DNA of 64,000 nucleotides from Trichoplusia ni (taxonomy: Eukaryota > Arthropoda > Insecta > Lepidoptera > Noctuidae). The DNA is taken from NCBI RefSeq assembly GCF_003590095.1, contig NC_039490.1, positions 5,473,834 to 5,537,833 of the forward strand. The letters run 5' to 3'. The notes under the pieces are model-generated. The model ran no database searches. It was given only the letters and a program-made list of their open reading frames with translations, and had not been told where the DNA came from. Numbering within the stretch: position 1 is the stretch's first letter; each line of letters starts with the position of its first letter. The translations under genes and the position numbers were made by a program. This document shows positions 9,536 to 22,654 of this stretch, piece by piece.

Positions 9536-12500
9536 AAGAAACATAGTGTAAATAAAACTAAATTGAATTATATTTGTTTCCTTACTATGGCATGCCACTT
9601 TGACGCTTTTTTTCGCCTATGGTGTCCCAGTAGGGGAATGCTCTTAGAAATCATGCACAGTTAAAGTAGCCCTTTAATATAAAACCAGATTCATTCCTGA
9701 TTAAAAGACAAAAATCATTCCTAGGTTTGAGATGACTTTCGATATTATTGTTGAAAATGAAATTGTATCTATTTTTAATAAAATATTTCCCAGTCTAAGT
9801 TTTATAGGTGGAATAACATTAACTATAGCATATATAAATTTATAACTCAAAACACAAAGTCCAGAGAATGCTACAATGGAAAGTTTTTTTAGATTAATCT
9901 GTTTTCAAAAATAGTAATTTAATGGAACGGTGTCCAGGATTAGATGTGAAGTGTTCAAGCTCACTATTTACTTTCTTTTGTTCGCTGACTAGGTATTGAA
10001 AGCTTTCGAGGGGCAAAAATTGAATGATCGACTCTTGTGAACAATAACGCGGTATCTGACGAGTTTTGGATTACTCTTTTGTTTTACGCGTGATTGGTTT
10101 GTTACAGTTAAAAGTTATTTTTGACGTTGCATTTTTTTACGAATTGCTTTGCGTAAAATACTGGCCCGAACGTTTTTAATCCTAAATGAACGTTTGAAAG
10201 GTCAACTTTTACAAAAAAAAAAGGAAAAACACTTTTAAAATGAACTGCGAAACAATTAATTATCTTCGCAAACCAAAAGTTTTCTAACACATTTAACTTA
10301 CCTTCTTTTCACCTTCAAATAAATGCAAGCGTAAAGAAGCTTCGCGAGAAAGACGTAATAAATCCAAGGTGCCTTATCCAACGAACCTCTTAAGATACAG
10401 TGTTTCAAGCTACAACACAACGACTTTCCCTTATTCCGAAGAAAAGTGAATTTAGTAGGGTGGTGGGCTTTTTAAATGGCCCTTAGATAATATTCCCTTT
10501 GTACTGCGAATTGGGAATTATTATGGTTTAGTGAGTTGAGGAAATAACGCGTATATTAATACCGTTTCGCGTTTATAATGTTTGTTTGTTGGGCCTTTGT
10601 ATTGTGTTATATCTTTCGGAAAGATACAATTGAATACGTACTTGTTACGGTTTGAGTTTTGTTCCTGTAAGGATTTTTTTTATTGTATATTTTGGATATT
10701 TATTCGTTTTTTCTTCTTACTTATTTTTCTCTTCTTTAATATTCTGGAAAAGGTATAAAAGGTATTTTATCACACCTTCACACATTAGTTGATGCAGATC
10801 TCAGATAGGTCACCAATGATTTTATTTTAATAGTTATGAGTTTGAATAAACCTTTTTGAATACATACGGAATTGGAAACTAAAATCATCAGCTAACTATA
10901 ACTTTTAAGATAATGAAATTTTTAAACCTAATGTTATAAGCACTTCAAATCTCATTCAAAAATCCAAGGCCTAACCTCAAACATTTCTCGATTCTCGATC
11001 AACCCAACATGGGAATCCCAAAATTTGAATGTGGATAACATATCATCGGAATCGGACAAAGTAAGACTTGACGATGTGATTTATATGCAGGACGGTCCCC
11101 AGGTTATCTGCGGCCGAAATGTCGATCAAAATGTGAATAGGAACTGAGGTTTAATCTTACCATGCTTTGATATCTCCTGTTCATATATTGATGGGTATTG
11201 GATTGGGGTTGACATTGTAAGGTCATATTGTTTTGGACAAATCAGAAGTTACGTAAAGGGAAACATTGTTGACAATTATTTCACGTAGATCCTATATATT
11301 ATGTTGGTTTCGCTACGAATTTTATTGGAATAAGTAGATGCCCAAATATGTTGCCCTGTAGGACACAATTATATTTGAAATTTTGTCATCGGTTTTTGAA
11401 TGTGGGTTATTTCAAACAAAATATTATATTTTCACATTGGAATATAAAAAATATTTGTTTCAAAATGTGGTAAAGTGACATAAAAGGAAACTAGACGTTA
11501 AATCTGTATAGAATCCTAGTAAAAGGTATTGTAGACCTTTACGTAACTAGGTAACGCAATCACAGATTATAATCGCATATACTAGCATCTGCTTACCTTA
11601 CAAAGTCTCCTAAAATGGATCTAACAAGTGAAAGGCGACTGTTTAAGTAGTCAAAGGGTGTGAACCGCTGACGTCACTGTATAACATTACATGTCAGACC
11701 GGACGACTATAAGTCAGTTGAAAATTGGGAAAATAAACCGTATCCCTGTGGAATAAAGGTCACTGTTGAAAACGTAAACAAAGAGATAGGTCTTCTTGCA
11801 TTTGAACTTGTTTGCTGTATACCAAGTTATAGCGACGCCGCAACGTAACGTGATGCATCGTCTCCAATTGACTCTGTAGCCTGCAAAATGGACCGATCTA
11901 TTTCCTAGACCGAAGTAGAGCGGTAGAAGTCGAAAACATGAAGTATTTACTCATATATATGATTTTGGTTTTGGAACAGCACTGAATGGCTCTTTTTTAA
12001 TATGAGTTTGCAAAAAAGAAAGTCGTATGCTTCAATCAATGGGTCCTGTTCGTTATGAGAAAATTACTTTACCTTATAACAGGCTGAGAACAGTCCAAAG
12101 AGGTTTAGAACTATGCAAAGCCTTTAGCACTCATACAACAGATAATATTCATAAAAACGACCTTACAATTAGGCATGTAGTATGTATGTGTGTATGTGTA
12201 GTAATCTCAAACTCTTTTATGTCTTCACAATACCGACCGGACTAAGGGCGTTGAGAATGATAAGTAAAAAATCAATAACAGCTAGATTATTTCGAAAGAT
12301 AAATAAGAATACAATAGAAATACATTAATCATAACGCTTAACGATCTCGAACTAAGTAATAAGACTTGAAGACTCCAGTCATCAGGAAACAGTTAAGTGA
12401 AATTTAAGAAACATGAAACCTTTTTACCTGACCGTAACATTTGTCATTCCAGATCTGTGAGAGCTAGGGGATGATCTGTCACGTTGATAAACGACCGACG

Positions 12501-13165
12501 CTGATGTGTTTAGACGTACGACAGGTGATGGCAGAAGGTCTAGTTAGGAAGATATTTGAAAATCTCATCCAACCTGATAGTTTTAAATGATGCGTTACTC
12601 GTAGTTATGCGTATTTATCGAAGTTTTACTTTAGTGTTCGTTCGAGATCCCTTCGGCTCTTCAGCTCATGATTAAGGACTCCGGTTAGGTCTAAAACTGA
12701 TCGAGTAATTTTGTCAAATACGCGAGAATAAACCGTTTCGTGATTGAATCATTCTCAAGATCTGATAAAATTTTCTTTGATTACTTTTTTTTTGTTTATT
12801 AAAGTTTGTTTAATCTGAATTTGTATGCTGTATGTAGCTTCTTGAACACTTTTTTACTTGCGCTGAATGAAATCAATAACAATATGCTTAATTCTGACAC
12901 TGGATGGATACATACATCAGATAGTGAGTTATTTTAATTAACAGCACCAGAAGCATGTAGGTTACCATAGTCCGATATTTAAATTAACTGTACACAATCC
13001 AAGTTAATTCAAGTCAGAAAATTGTTTTGAGACTTCTGACGTAACTTGTCAATGGGTTATATGTCACTAAACTCGCAACAAAATAAGTATTAAGCGTTTT
13101 ATGTTATTAAGTACAGTTTTTGCGGTCAAAGAAGTCTTGTTTATAAAGGCTTTTGTTTGTTTCAG
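9536..13165. other. Long AT-rich non-coding stretch
   Basis: There is no confident gene or repeat. Two weak minus-strand exon candidates lie inside (10302-10372 and 12428-12454). A TGACGTCA palindrome occurs near 11665. A short TG-rich tract (gtatgtatgtgtgtatgtg) lies near 12180. Confidence 0.45.
10302..10372 (-). CDS. Weak candidate internal exon
   Basis: On the minus strand a consensus donor, AAG|GTAAGT, begins its intron at 10301. The 71 nt upstream are open in one frame, including TLDLLRLSREASLRLHLFEG. An AG at 10373-10374 could be the acceptor, but the bases before it are not pyrimidine-rich. No homologue is recognised. Confidence 0.15.
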
Positions 13166-15465
13166 ATATCATTTCGACGGTTTTAAGGTACGTTACTGGT
13201 TGTAAGACGAAAAGCAGACAAAATAGATACGTAAGTAAAACATCAATGGGATCTTCGAAGATGCTCAGATATTTAGATAGATTTTAAATGGAAACGGAGT
13301 TATTTTTTATTTATTGATTATGATTTTAGATTTTTTGATTGATCCTTGATTTTTTTTTGTACTCCAATATAAGAAAGACGAACGATATTCACCATTCGTC
13401 TTGTAGCTGAAAATAATGAAATTGCTTATGTTTTAAAATCCATATATTTAAGACATGATGCAATTCAATTCTACTGCCTATTAGTATTTCATCATGTTAG
13501 TATCGTATTGCCTGATCAACAATTCTTGAAATATAGGTTTCACGTATCAGAAATTCCTGGTAGCACTCTACCTGGGGAATACGATATAGATTTCTAGAAT
13601 AACGTGTCTGAATTGATCAGGATTTCTGGAGCTATCAACCCTTGATATAATTAAGCTAACTGTGGCCCAGTATTTCATTCATTTGGATTGAGCGAGACAA
13701 GGAACTGGTTTTCAACAGTGTATATACATTCATTCCATATACATAAATAATGGACTTTAAAATCCAATCATTTTTTCTCTGATCATATAGGTAGCTATTA
13801 TAGTACAAACGAACTCTCTAGCTTCATTTTGTTTTTCCATTTATTTCATTTCCAATTCGTAAATTTAATTATAATTTCAGAGCAATCAACTGTAAGCTTT
13901 TAAGTTAGAATTGATTGCATATAAAATCATTTTTTCTGTAAGTAAACTACATCATCACTTGTCTTGTCTTCTCGTGGAAAACGTTGGAGTCGACATTTTT
14001 TATCTGATTACTTAGGAAAGAAATGTCAAAACAAGCTCGTGCCGTTGTTGTTTTAAGTTCCCTTTCTGACACTATGCCAAATGATTAAAACATTTGTTGT
14101 TTATTTACAAAAATTTCCCTTTATACCCAACAACAATTCAACGAAATACAAAATTAAAACCCGAAGTGATATGACGTCAGTAGCAATTTTTCGTCGTATC
14201 CCACTATCGCATGTCAATCGAATATTCCCATTTGCTATCCCCGAGTCTTTTCATCTCGCCGCCCTCCATTTTGTCTGGCTTCCCATCTCGGTCACAATGT
14301 CCCCGATATTAGGATTAAGAGACTTTTAGAGCCAATTTACCGATTACGTCACTGATTTCTCTTTTATTGTGATCGATAGTGACATTGATGAGGTATAAAT
14401 AAGTTTTCTTTTTGATGGTCGCTCTGGATTCGATATATTTCATATGGAGTTTTAGTTGGTAGGAATAAAAGTGATAGACGTTTTTACATTTGTAAATAAT
14501 AGTAGTTGTAGACGTTAGGCTAATGCATGTAATAGATTATATTATGTAACCTAATTTAATGGCAGTTTAAGAAATTTATGAAATTTTAGGTGATCTTTTT
14601 CAAAAGATTATCTTCTGTACTATGTGAAAGCATATGCCATTAATACTGCAAGATCAGGAGTAAAAAAGGTGTTTTAATAAGCTAACAAAACCTGAAAAAT
14701 ATACAAAATAATCATGGTTCAACTGTAAAAAAAAAAATGAAACTTCTTGTAAAGAACAATTCAGGTAAATAATACAAGCACTATTTTGTTCAACAAACAC
14801 TTTATGTCATACCCAAAGAACTACACGAAACTCAAAATCTCTCAGAACTCAGACGAAAATAATCCATAAAAACACATCCTCAAAAGAATCCTTTCGAAGT
14901 CGTGACCATTCGGAATCACCCCCGTTAATGTCACTGCATTCGAACGATGAATTGAAATGACATTTTGTCGGCTGACCGGCTTTATTGGTTTGTGATTATT
15001 CTGAAATTGGTTTTCCAATACGATATTAGTTGCATTTATTTCGAATGTAAGCTATTTTGATTTTGCGGTATGGTCTCTCATTGGGATATTTTTGTGTATA
15101 ACTACAGTACCAGATGTTTTAAAATTTACATGTTCAATTACCCCCTTCAGTTTGGGTAGTAAATTTTCGAGCTTCAATGATCTAAAAAACTTTAAAATTA
15201 ATTTTAAGAAATTGAATTCTCCAAAAGAAGTAGTCACGTCCTATTGATGGACGTCTAAGATAATTTTTTCAACTTTTTGTCTAGACAATAATGTCATTGA
15301 CTTTTCCTAGAAAGGCTAAGAGTTCGTCATTCATACTAATGGATTTAAACTTTCGTATAATGCTCGTACTACAAGCTTTTAAAGCAGGACAGTGATCGTG
15401 CAAAAGCGAGAAGGCACATTATTTATTTAATTTTAAATTTTAATTCACTCGAAGCAGCAAGTTAT
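13166..15465. other. AT-rich non-coding sequence
   Basis: A good acceptor (tttgtttgtttcag, ending 13165) is followed by 65 nt open in one frame to a GTAAGT at 13231, discussed in the findings. Otherwise nothing was recognised. One TGACGTCA palindrome occurs near 14173. Confidence 0.4.
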
Positions 15466-15470
15466 TCATG

Positions 15471-15727
15471 ACTAGCTGTTGCCCGCGACTACGTCCGCGT
15501 GGTTAGAAGATATAAGTTATGATTTATATCTGCCCTGCTTTTTCCACATTTTCCATTGTATCTTCGCTCCTGTTAGTCGCAGCGTGATTGTTTAAAGCCT
15601 TAAACATTCCTCGATAAATGGTCTATTCAACACAAAAATAATTTTTCAATTTGAACCAGCAGTTCCTAAGATTAGCGCGTTCAAACAAACAAACAAACTC
15701 TTCAGCTTTATAGATTAGTATAGATAT
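15471..15727 (+). mobile_element. Family B1 repeat, near full length
   Basis: It begins actagctgttgcccgcgac and contains ttccacattttccattgtat, cttcgctcctgttagtcgc, acaaaaataatttttcaattt and gcgttcaaacaaac, ending tatagattagtatagat. It aligns along its whole length with 50294-50545. This is a very common lepidopteran repeat. It shares its first bases with family B2 but differs in the body. No coding frame remains. Confidence 0.85.
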
Positions 15728-16737
15728 GCGTCGGACTTAGCTTAGTTGTGACAATATTGTTCCATATAATTATAACCGCTCTAGACAACATAAAATATTG
15801 AATGCCCCATTTTATATAACTATAGCATAATCCCCGTTTATGTCTATTAAGTTTATGTTATGCTTTATTATTCGTAATAAATACAAAAATTGTAAGAGTT
15901 AAGAAATTTTCTGAAGAATTTATATAAATAAACAAATGACTAGGTCTAGGATGAGAATTGAAGATAAATTACCAGGAAGTACACGAATTACGAGATTTTA
16001 ATAGCGACTAGTGCCCAGATTACCATAATTTAAACACTAGATGCATAACTTAGCTTAGGAAACTCATAAAAGACAATAACGAAGGGAAAGAGTCTACAGA
16101 AGAGTTTAAATAAAGTAGTAACATTCAATTCTTAGATTTTACACCTTCAGCCAATGTGTTAAGCTTGTGTGTAGGTGTTAGTACAGCACTTATCTAGTAA
16201 AATAAAATGTTTCTTTAAGACATTGTTTACACAATTTCCATATGAATTGTCAAATATATTTTAGAACAAATATCTTCGCGAGGAAATTTAAATAACATAG
16301 AAATTTAGTCACTGCATCTTCTTGTTCAAACCATATTTGCTTTGGATGTAATGTTAGTTCATAAATTGAAAATTTATTTGTTATCTGGCTTCAACAATGC
16401 AGAAATGATCTTAGAGCTGTGGCATAAAGACACTTTTCGCTTGTTTACCGACAACTGTCTTCCCGGTGAAAAAGGTAGAATGTTCGAGAACTTTCTAGAG
16501 CAATTCATTTATATTTCCAAACTTATTCTTTTGAAAGTTACGAACTTCAAATAAATGCACCACATCAAAGTCTTTTCACCCTTCATCAGCTAACGCTAAA
16601 ACAAATTCAGCGGAGTGTTCAAAATAATACTCTTGGGCATCAAATTCAAAATTATGTTTTTTTTTGTGATTCCGTACCCGGTGGTTTTAAACAAAACCGT
16701 ATTATTCTTTGCTTCGACAATAATAGAGGGAAAGAGT
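15728..16737. other. AT-rich non-coding sequence
   Basis: A 70-codon plus-strand frame (16342-16554) has no splice or Kozak support. Nothing else was recognised. Confidence 0.45.
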
Positions 16738-16952
16738 CTGTCTCAGGCTGTAAGTTATGAAACGTGATAGCTGGACAGTGAAAATTCACGCATAATGTAT
16801 ATCTATTGAAGCTATAAAATGAAAAATAATATTAGGTTAAGTATCTGATAGTACGGTCATAAACTTGAAGAGTGTCTATTTTTGTTTTTCTTTATCATAT
16901 TTCTACGGAACCCTCAGTGTTGCCATTCCGACCCGCATTTGACTGGTTTTCT
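16738..16952 (+). mobile_element. Family A repeat, both ends present
   Basis: The start is tctgtctcaggctgtaagtt followed by gtgatagctggacagtgaaa. The end is ctacggaaccctcagtg followed by ccgacccgcatttgactgg. The 5' part matches 31345 and 53022; the 3' part matches 21826 and 33228 (gaaccctcggagtc, gagtccgacacccacttg). This copy links both halves, showing they belong to one family. Confidence 0.75.
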
Positions 16953-17688
16953 TTCTTCTGTAAATGTCCTCAGGCCCTTTGCCCTTCGTATTTGCCAGCA
17001 AGATTTTAAAACGGCACAATGTTTGTTTGCCGTCGGGTGAAGCAATTTCTTTTGATCTGCAACATCGCAAAGGAAGTGTAATTGTTGTGATTTCATTTGT
17101 CATCGCTGTAATAGAAATTGTAGACAATTTGTTACTCGCAAATGATTGTATTCATAAAGAAAATTCACATTTATAACGGCGGTTTTACTAAATGATTTTA
17201 CGTTTTATGATGATGGTGGACGCGTTAGGGTAATTTCGTTTGACCAAATTTTGTACAAATGCATAGGTTTTATATCTCACAATGATAGAAGACAGACGTT
17301 ATTATATAATTTGTGTCAACAAGAACATACAACCGACTTCTCATACTACCAGACTATTGTTCCAAACTCGGTGACATTTTTCAAGAATACCAATATCTAA
17401 TAAATTATATATTTACATTTTTAAACAATAGATCTGAACATAACTATTAAGTAGACTATTAACTATATTAAATAGAACCCAATTATTTGTTAATCACACA
17501 ATTTTTTTGATATATTTCTAATTTATTTTGCATGCGCTGTTATATGAAATATTAGTACTACGTAAAGCAAGAAATAAAAGGCATTTATTAATTATATTAA
17601 TTTAATTAGAGCTCGTCCAACCCTAAACGAAATAAGAATTAAAAAAATCAGTTCATACATCCTGAAGTATGAGGTAATAGACGAAAGA

Positions 17689-17722
17689 ACCGACGGATCC
17701 GTCGGATCCTACCGGATCCTCC
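17689..17722. repeat. GGATCC cluster with 14-bp palindrome
   Basis: Three GGATCC words occur within 34 bp. The first sits in a perfect 14-bp palindrome, CGACGGATCCGTCG (17691-17704). It may be a tiny tandem expansion; no function is inferred. Confidence 0.7.
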
Positions 17723-18271
17723 TGTTTGAAGTAGTTTGACTAGTTAGTTGCCCTCATGAATACCGAAGATATATACGTAGCAGCAATTTTGTCAAAACTC
17801 AATCTTATAGAAACATACCGTCGTAAAAAAGTTTTAGTTAATTTAGCAATCATTTAAACGGACATACATCCGAACACAACATCATACAGCGAACATACAA
17901 CAGAAAATATTAATAATTAATATTGAAATCTTTACGAACCAACTAATTTACGACAAAACATTATGCCTACCCGTTAACTCAAAATGTTTCAATCTCCGCC
18001 TAACGACGCAATATTTTATATCCATAAGACTTTAGAACCCTCATTAAACCATTCAAACATTTGACCCCATAAATATTTATGTCCATTCAACAAACAGGTG
18101 TTAAAAACGTCACCGAACAAAGCACTTCATTAGGGAACCGTCCTCTGCAAACTTGTAAACGGAAGATGCAATTTACATTAAATAAACAAATTATCTGCAC
18201 GTCCGAAAAGTCAGTTCAACAGGTGTTTTGAAATCTAAATAAACGGTAATGTTGCATGTACCTTTGGCAAA

Positions 18272-18595
18272 ATGGCCGCCATTAGCTGCGATGCCGGAGT
18301 CCTTAATGGGAGTGTATTGTGTTTCGAATTTGGAAGGATGATCTGTGCTGTTGTGTTTTTTTTGGAACAGTATTTAGGGATTAAACGTTTTGTGATATTA
18401 TTGAAGGGTACATCAATCTGTTCATCAAATCAAATCATTAATTGTGATCATATGGCCTCAGCCCCTTCCACACCCGGTACTCTGCGTTCTGCATTCATTC
18501 TGAATATGTTGCAAGAATTAATTACGTTATCGCGTAAAGTTATCATATTCAAAGCATTCTTACGTATACGTATAGGTGAAAGAGATATAACTTGA
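18272..18595 (+). CDS. Unsupported 107-codon open frame with good Kozak context
   Basis: The ATG lies in CAAAATGG, a favourable insect start context. The frame reads MAAISCDAGVLNG at its start and holds a second Met followed by ASAPSTPGTLRSAF. Hydrophobic patches near residues 24-33 could be membrane-associated. No domain is recognised, no TATA or splice signal flanks it, and the start is also a YY1-like palindrome, so the ORF may be incidental. Confidence 0.15.
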   Translation: MAAISCDAGVLNGSVLCFEFGRMICAVVFFLEQYLGIKRFVILLKGTSICSSNQIINCDHMASAPSTPGTLRSAFILNMLQELITLSRKVIIFKAFLRIRIGERDIT

Positions 18596-19020
18596 TAACT
18601 TGAAGATAACTTGAATATCAGCTTAATTAGTTGTCTAGCATAGTATTGAAAAATTCTACTTAGAGACTCGATTTCTAGGTATATAAAGTGACCCTTACTT
18701 AATAAAAAACAAAAGCTTCCCTTTATTACTTTTAGGGCTAATTACCCATGTAATTTGATTCTCCATTCGTAACCGTACCATAAGATTTCTTGAACAAACC
18801 TATTTACATTTAAGCGCACAATAATATTTTGTACCAAACACTTATGATTACGAAACCCGTTTAACTCGAGCCGGGGAAATCTCTAGACGTATATCAGGGC
18901 TTTTAAGGCTTTACATAATCTTCAATGTTGGGAAAGAACGTTATGGTCGTGATACACTAGATCATTTCTTTGTAACGTAATGTTGGCAATTGCTCGGCAC
19001 TCTTTTCATGAAATTGACGT

Positions 19021-19214
19021 ATGGATGGATAGCCGAAGGGTCGAGTTTGAGTGGGTTTGATGAGGTGAGAAGTCAAACCAACGGAGAGAGGTATCCTGGC
19101 TTCGAGACCCCGCGTAGGATAAGCGTTTATGTGATCAATGAAAGCTTTTCCTGAGTCTGGGTGTACTTATGCTTGTGACTTGAAAGGTTGAGAGAGGTGT
19201 CGCTTAAAAAAAAA
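19021..19214 (+). mobile_element. S1 SINE, decayed
   Basis: The order of S1 words is kept: ggatagccga, gagaccccgcgtaggataag, gtgatcaatgaaagctt, cctgagtctgggtgtactta, gcttgtgacttgaa, then a tail of A residues. The A-box region is degraded and the B box is reduced to gcttcgagacccc, so internal pol III promotion is unlikely. Confidence 0.7.
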
Positions 19215-21349
19215 CAATTTGATACTTATAGAAAGTTAATAGGTATCGGTAAAAATGCTATGTGAAAATAGCATTAACATTCGGTTCAATGAACATTGAA
19301 CACTTCATTTTTCCGCTAAGGTCCAGCCAAAAATAAACTAGCTAGAATAAGACACAAAAGTACTATTCTTTGATTTAAAAAAAAATGCTGAAAGAATTCC
19401 GTTTCACTGATATAATTTGACGGAAACTCACGGTCTGCTGTATTGAGCCTTAACCAGTTAACCCCCTAGTGTGCTATCATCTTTAAAGAAACGAATATGG
19501 TATAGGATGAGATGTAAACTGTTAATTTGATTAGAACATCATATTTGGACTGTTTGTTGCTTAAGTAGAAACCTGGAGGAAATAAAATGGCTTTATAGAG
19601 GTGTATATTTACATAATACGTAGTAAGATTGTATGGAAGTTTAAATGATGATAATATTTTAAAAAATCAGGTGTGCTGGTTTCCTTACGGTATTTTATTC
19701 ACAGTTTTTAGCAAGTGATTATTATTTTTTAATTTCATACTTTGTTTTGGTAGTCCATCATCCATACCACAACGTTATTAGCCTATTACTGATATGTTTA
19801 AAGGTATTGGGAATGAATCTTCACCATTTTTAGACCTGCACAACTTTTTTGTATTTTTCCTTTAGTATCTGGTTAATTTGAAAATTAGTATTGAAGACTA
19901 AAGAAGCAATAAAAGTAACAAAAAAGAGAGAGAGAAAATCCTCATTTTCTAATTCTTCCTTCTTCGTTATTTTTAAACAGTGACACAAGACCAACTAAAA
20001 TAATAATGACAAAGAACAAAATAGTTCAAAATCTAAACTAAAATCTTCTTTGAAAAGCATTTGCTGGCTACAAGCTTTTATAATCCCTCCACAGCTCTCA
20101 ACTTCCCTGATAGACACTTAGCACGATACAAAGTCAACGTAATGCTTAGCGCCCAATTTATTATTTTACAAGTCCCCTCAAAAATTCTGTTGAACTATAC
20201 GTAATCTTGGACTTTATGGAAATAGCATGTACGAGTGAATTGCATAAATCCTGTATAGTTACTAAAATAAATTGGGGATTTTTTGTAAGATATGACTAGA
20301 GATGACGATTTATCGATGATAAAATATCGATAAAAGAATATGTTGAAAATTGTATTGACATAATACTTGTGTCGCAGGGCACAAACATTGAAGTCACATG
20401 TACAAAGACTCCTAGATTCAAGACAGAATGTGTCTGTCAGAATTTAGAAAAAGTATATATGAAAGTTCCTTGACAATATCCTTTTTTTAGCGCACGGAGA
20501 CAAAACAAACAGCCGATTAAGCGGCGGTAAACGATAGAGCAAAGGAACAGTTAGATTTAATTCAAAATACTAACACTATATACTATATAAGTATCCTATT
20601 TTCCATTTACCGGTGCCCTAAAATGTTCCTAGGATTCTAAATTGGTCCCAGGCTTAGTATTAAGGCTCGTTTAATCACTTTGTTATATTAACTTGACAAT
20701 ACATAACTTGGAACAACTTTTGTAGCGAAAACAAAGGAACGTAACCTCTTAATTGTGTCATAGCTTTTATATTTCGAGATTCATGTTTTTTTTTTCAATA
20801 CACGTCATTTGAACTTTTATCCAAAAATAGTATTTACAGCATAAAATTCTGCGTGCGTGATTAGTCTTGTTCTTGCACGTATGATTGTCTATAAAAGAAA
20901 AGGTATCACGTTTGGACTATGAGGGCTTCTTTAAATATTTTAATTTATTTAGTTTTATTTATCTATTCTGTATTTAGCATATGTTGCTTAGTAAAATTAC
21001 ATCACGATTAAAAAAATACACCTGCCTATCACGGTAACAGCCTGGTAACCGGTAACAGGCAGCAGAGTCTTAATAAAATTGGTTTTACCCCATGCGCACC
21101 CAAAAAGCAATACCGAACTTCGGAATAAACAAATAATTAAAACACCTTTTAAAATAACCAATCAGTCAAATCTTTGAATAAGCGACTGAAATAAGCTTCT
21201 AACGATGAAAGGGCCAATTCAAAAGATCCTTTTTATTTCATTAAGGACAAAATAATTTGAGAATGGCATCTTTAAGGGATGGGGTGGGAGCGAGCGCAAA
21301 TTAAGAAAGTTTAATGAAAACATTCTATGGGATCTACTTCCCTTCGACG
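19215..21349. other. AT-rich non-coding sequence
   Basis: A TATCGATA-containing patch near 20308-20335 resembles ends of dispersed elements. A near-palindrome (gcctggtaaccggtaacaggc, split by two mismatches) lies near 21042. Nothing coding was recognised. Confidence 0.45.
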
Positions 21350-21398
21350 GAGAACAGGTAAACAGGTGAACAGGAGAACAGTACCAGGAGAACAGGCA
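21350..21398 (+). repeat. Minisatellite of (G/A)AACAGG units
   Basis: About five imperfect copies of an AACAGG-based unit occur in 49 bp, with spacing of 8-16 bp. It is low-copy and degenerate, probably replication slippage. Confidence 0.7.
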
Positions 21399-21804
21399 AA
21401 ATATAAGGATAAGTAACAGTTTGTTTTCTTCTGCAATAGTGATGGGATGATTTCGATTTTTGATGTCGATATTTTTATTTTTGTAATAGATTGTGCTTCA
21501 TTTGTTAAGGTATTTAAAAAAGTAATTGTTGCGTCTTTTTCTTGGTCTAGTTTATTGAGCCAAAAAAAAACAATATTGAAATTTAATAGTTAAATATTTT
21601 AGAAAATTTTACAATTTCAATTGTCTAAATAGATACGTCACTTCAAAAACGAACACCATTACACCATCACTGAGATACAGCGTAAGCTACATAGTTGAAA
21701 TAATAATAGGTGATAAAATAAAAAAACTTAGAATCAAGATTTTTAGCTTTCTTTTGATACACGTAGAATCACCATGAAATTGTTTGTCACCCAACCGATT
21801 TGAT

Positions 21805-21885
21805 TTTATTTAGCCTGTTTGTACAGAACCCTCGGAGTCACGAGTACGACTCGAACTTGATCGGATATTTGCTTTAAGTCAAGTC
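21805..21885 (+). mobile_element. Family A repeat, right end
   Basis: The words gtacagaaccctcggagtca and gactcgaacttgatcgg match the right end of the family A copy at 16738-16952. The left half is missing or unrecognisable. Confidence 0.6.
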
Positions 21886-22361
21886 TTGGGTGTAGAGCAA
21901 AAACTTATTTCATTGAATGTGCATTTCTTTTACATTTTTCCTCACTTAACTCGTTACTGCTCAGATATAACTTTTGCTGAAAGAAAATCTTTGTAAGAAA
22001 CTAACTTCGAACATACTTTGCTAATAGCAAAGAGAATTTAAATATGAAAGGTAAATTTAGCAAAAAATCCTCCTTATCTTTTGCCTAGATTCTTTGGCTT
22101 AAAACTCAAGTACTAAATAAGTTTTATGTTTTAATTTCATGCTGGTCAAAGGTTAGATTTATTGTAGGTAATCTAATTCAAAGCAGCCTTAACCGATGGG
22201 TACGAAGAGTATTTTAGCTTAAAAAAATAAAATAGAAGCAGAAATTGTAATTATGTTACGGAGAAAATACTACTAGACTAATGAGATCTATTATTTATCA
22301 AATCAAATCAATTAATGCTATTATTATTTGTATCTCTTTTAATTCACGGGTTAACTTCATG
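21886..22361. other. AT-rich non-coding sequence
   Basis: Nothing recognised. Confidence 0.5.
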
Positions 22362-22500
22362 GGAAGAGACCCGGTCCTTTTTAAAGGCGTACACGGGGAC
22401 ACAGGTCCAACGCGCAGAGGCCTTCTTGAGAACTTTAATCTACAATGTGATGGGGCATCTACTAGGGATCATTCACCTCCGCTCTATGGGAGAACAGACA
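22362..22500 (+). repeat. Family D repeat
   Basis: It shares catggga, aaaggcgtacacgggg and cacaggtccaac with the copy at 9404. The downstream part (gcgcagaggccttcttgag, gatggggcatctac) differs, so one copy is rearranged or strongly diverged. Two overlapping ORFs (91 and 62 codons) across it are shadows. Confidence 0.6.
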
Positions 22501-22654
22501 TGAAGAATCCAAAGCAGATGCAAAACTATTGCAAGTATGTATGTAAAAATAATTAGGCTATTATAAAATGAGACATGTTGTGTGGACCAGTTCCTTAGAT
22601 AATTCGGAGAACTATGGCACCTGCCTTTTTACACATGGTAATGCAAAACAAATT

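Larger units (their letters stand above)
16953..19020. other. AT-rich non-coding sequence
   Basis: Apart from the GGATCC cluster and one unsupported ORF, nothing was recognised. A YY1/Pho-like double site (atggccgccat) lies at about 18272-18282. Confidence 0.45.

Noticed and set aside
16903..17176. Overlapping ORFs of 60-74 codons on both strands
   Set aside because: They overlap the family A right end and each other; no support for any frame.
18478..18525. Adapter-like word (reverse of acgcagagtac) suggesting contamination
   Set aside because: The match is only about 11 bases and the flanks do not continue as any adapter; treated as coincidence.
20308..20335. TATCGATA near 20325 as a DRE promoter
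   Set aside because: The surrounding gatttatcgatgataaaat pattern resembles ends of dispersed elements, and no initiator or donor follows.
22281..22556. 91-codon plus-strand ORF
   Set aside because: It covers the family D repeat and neighbouring AT-rich DNA; no conserved domain.
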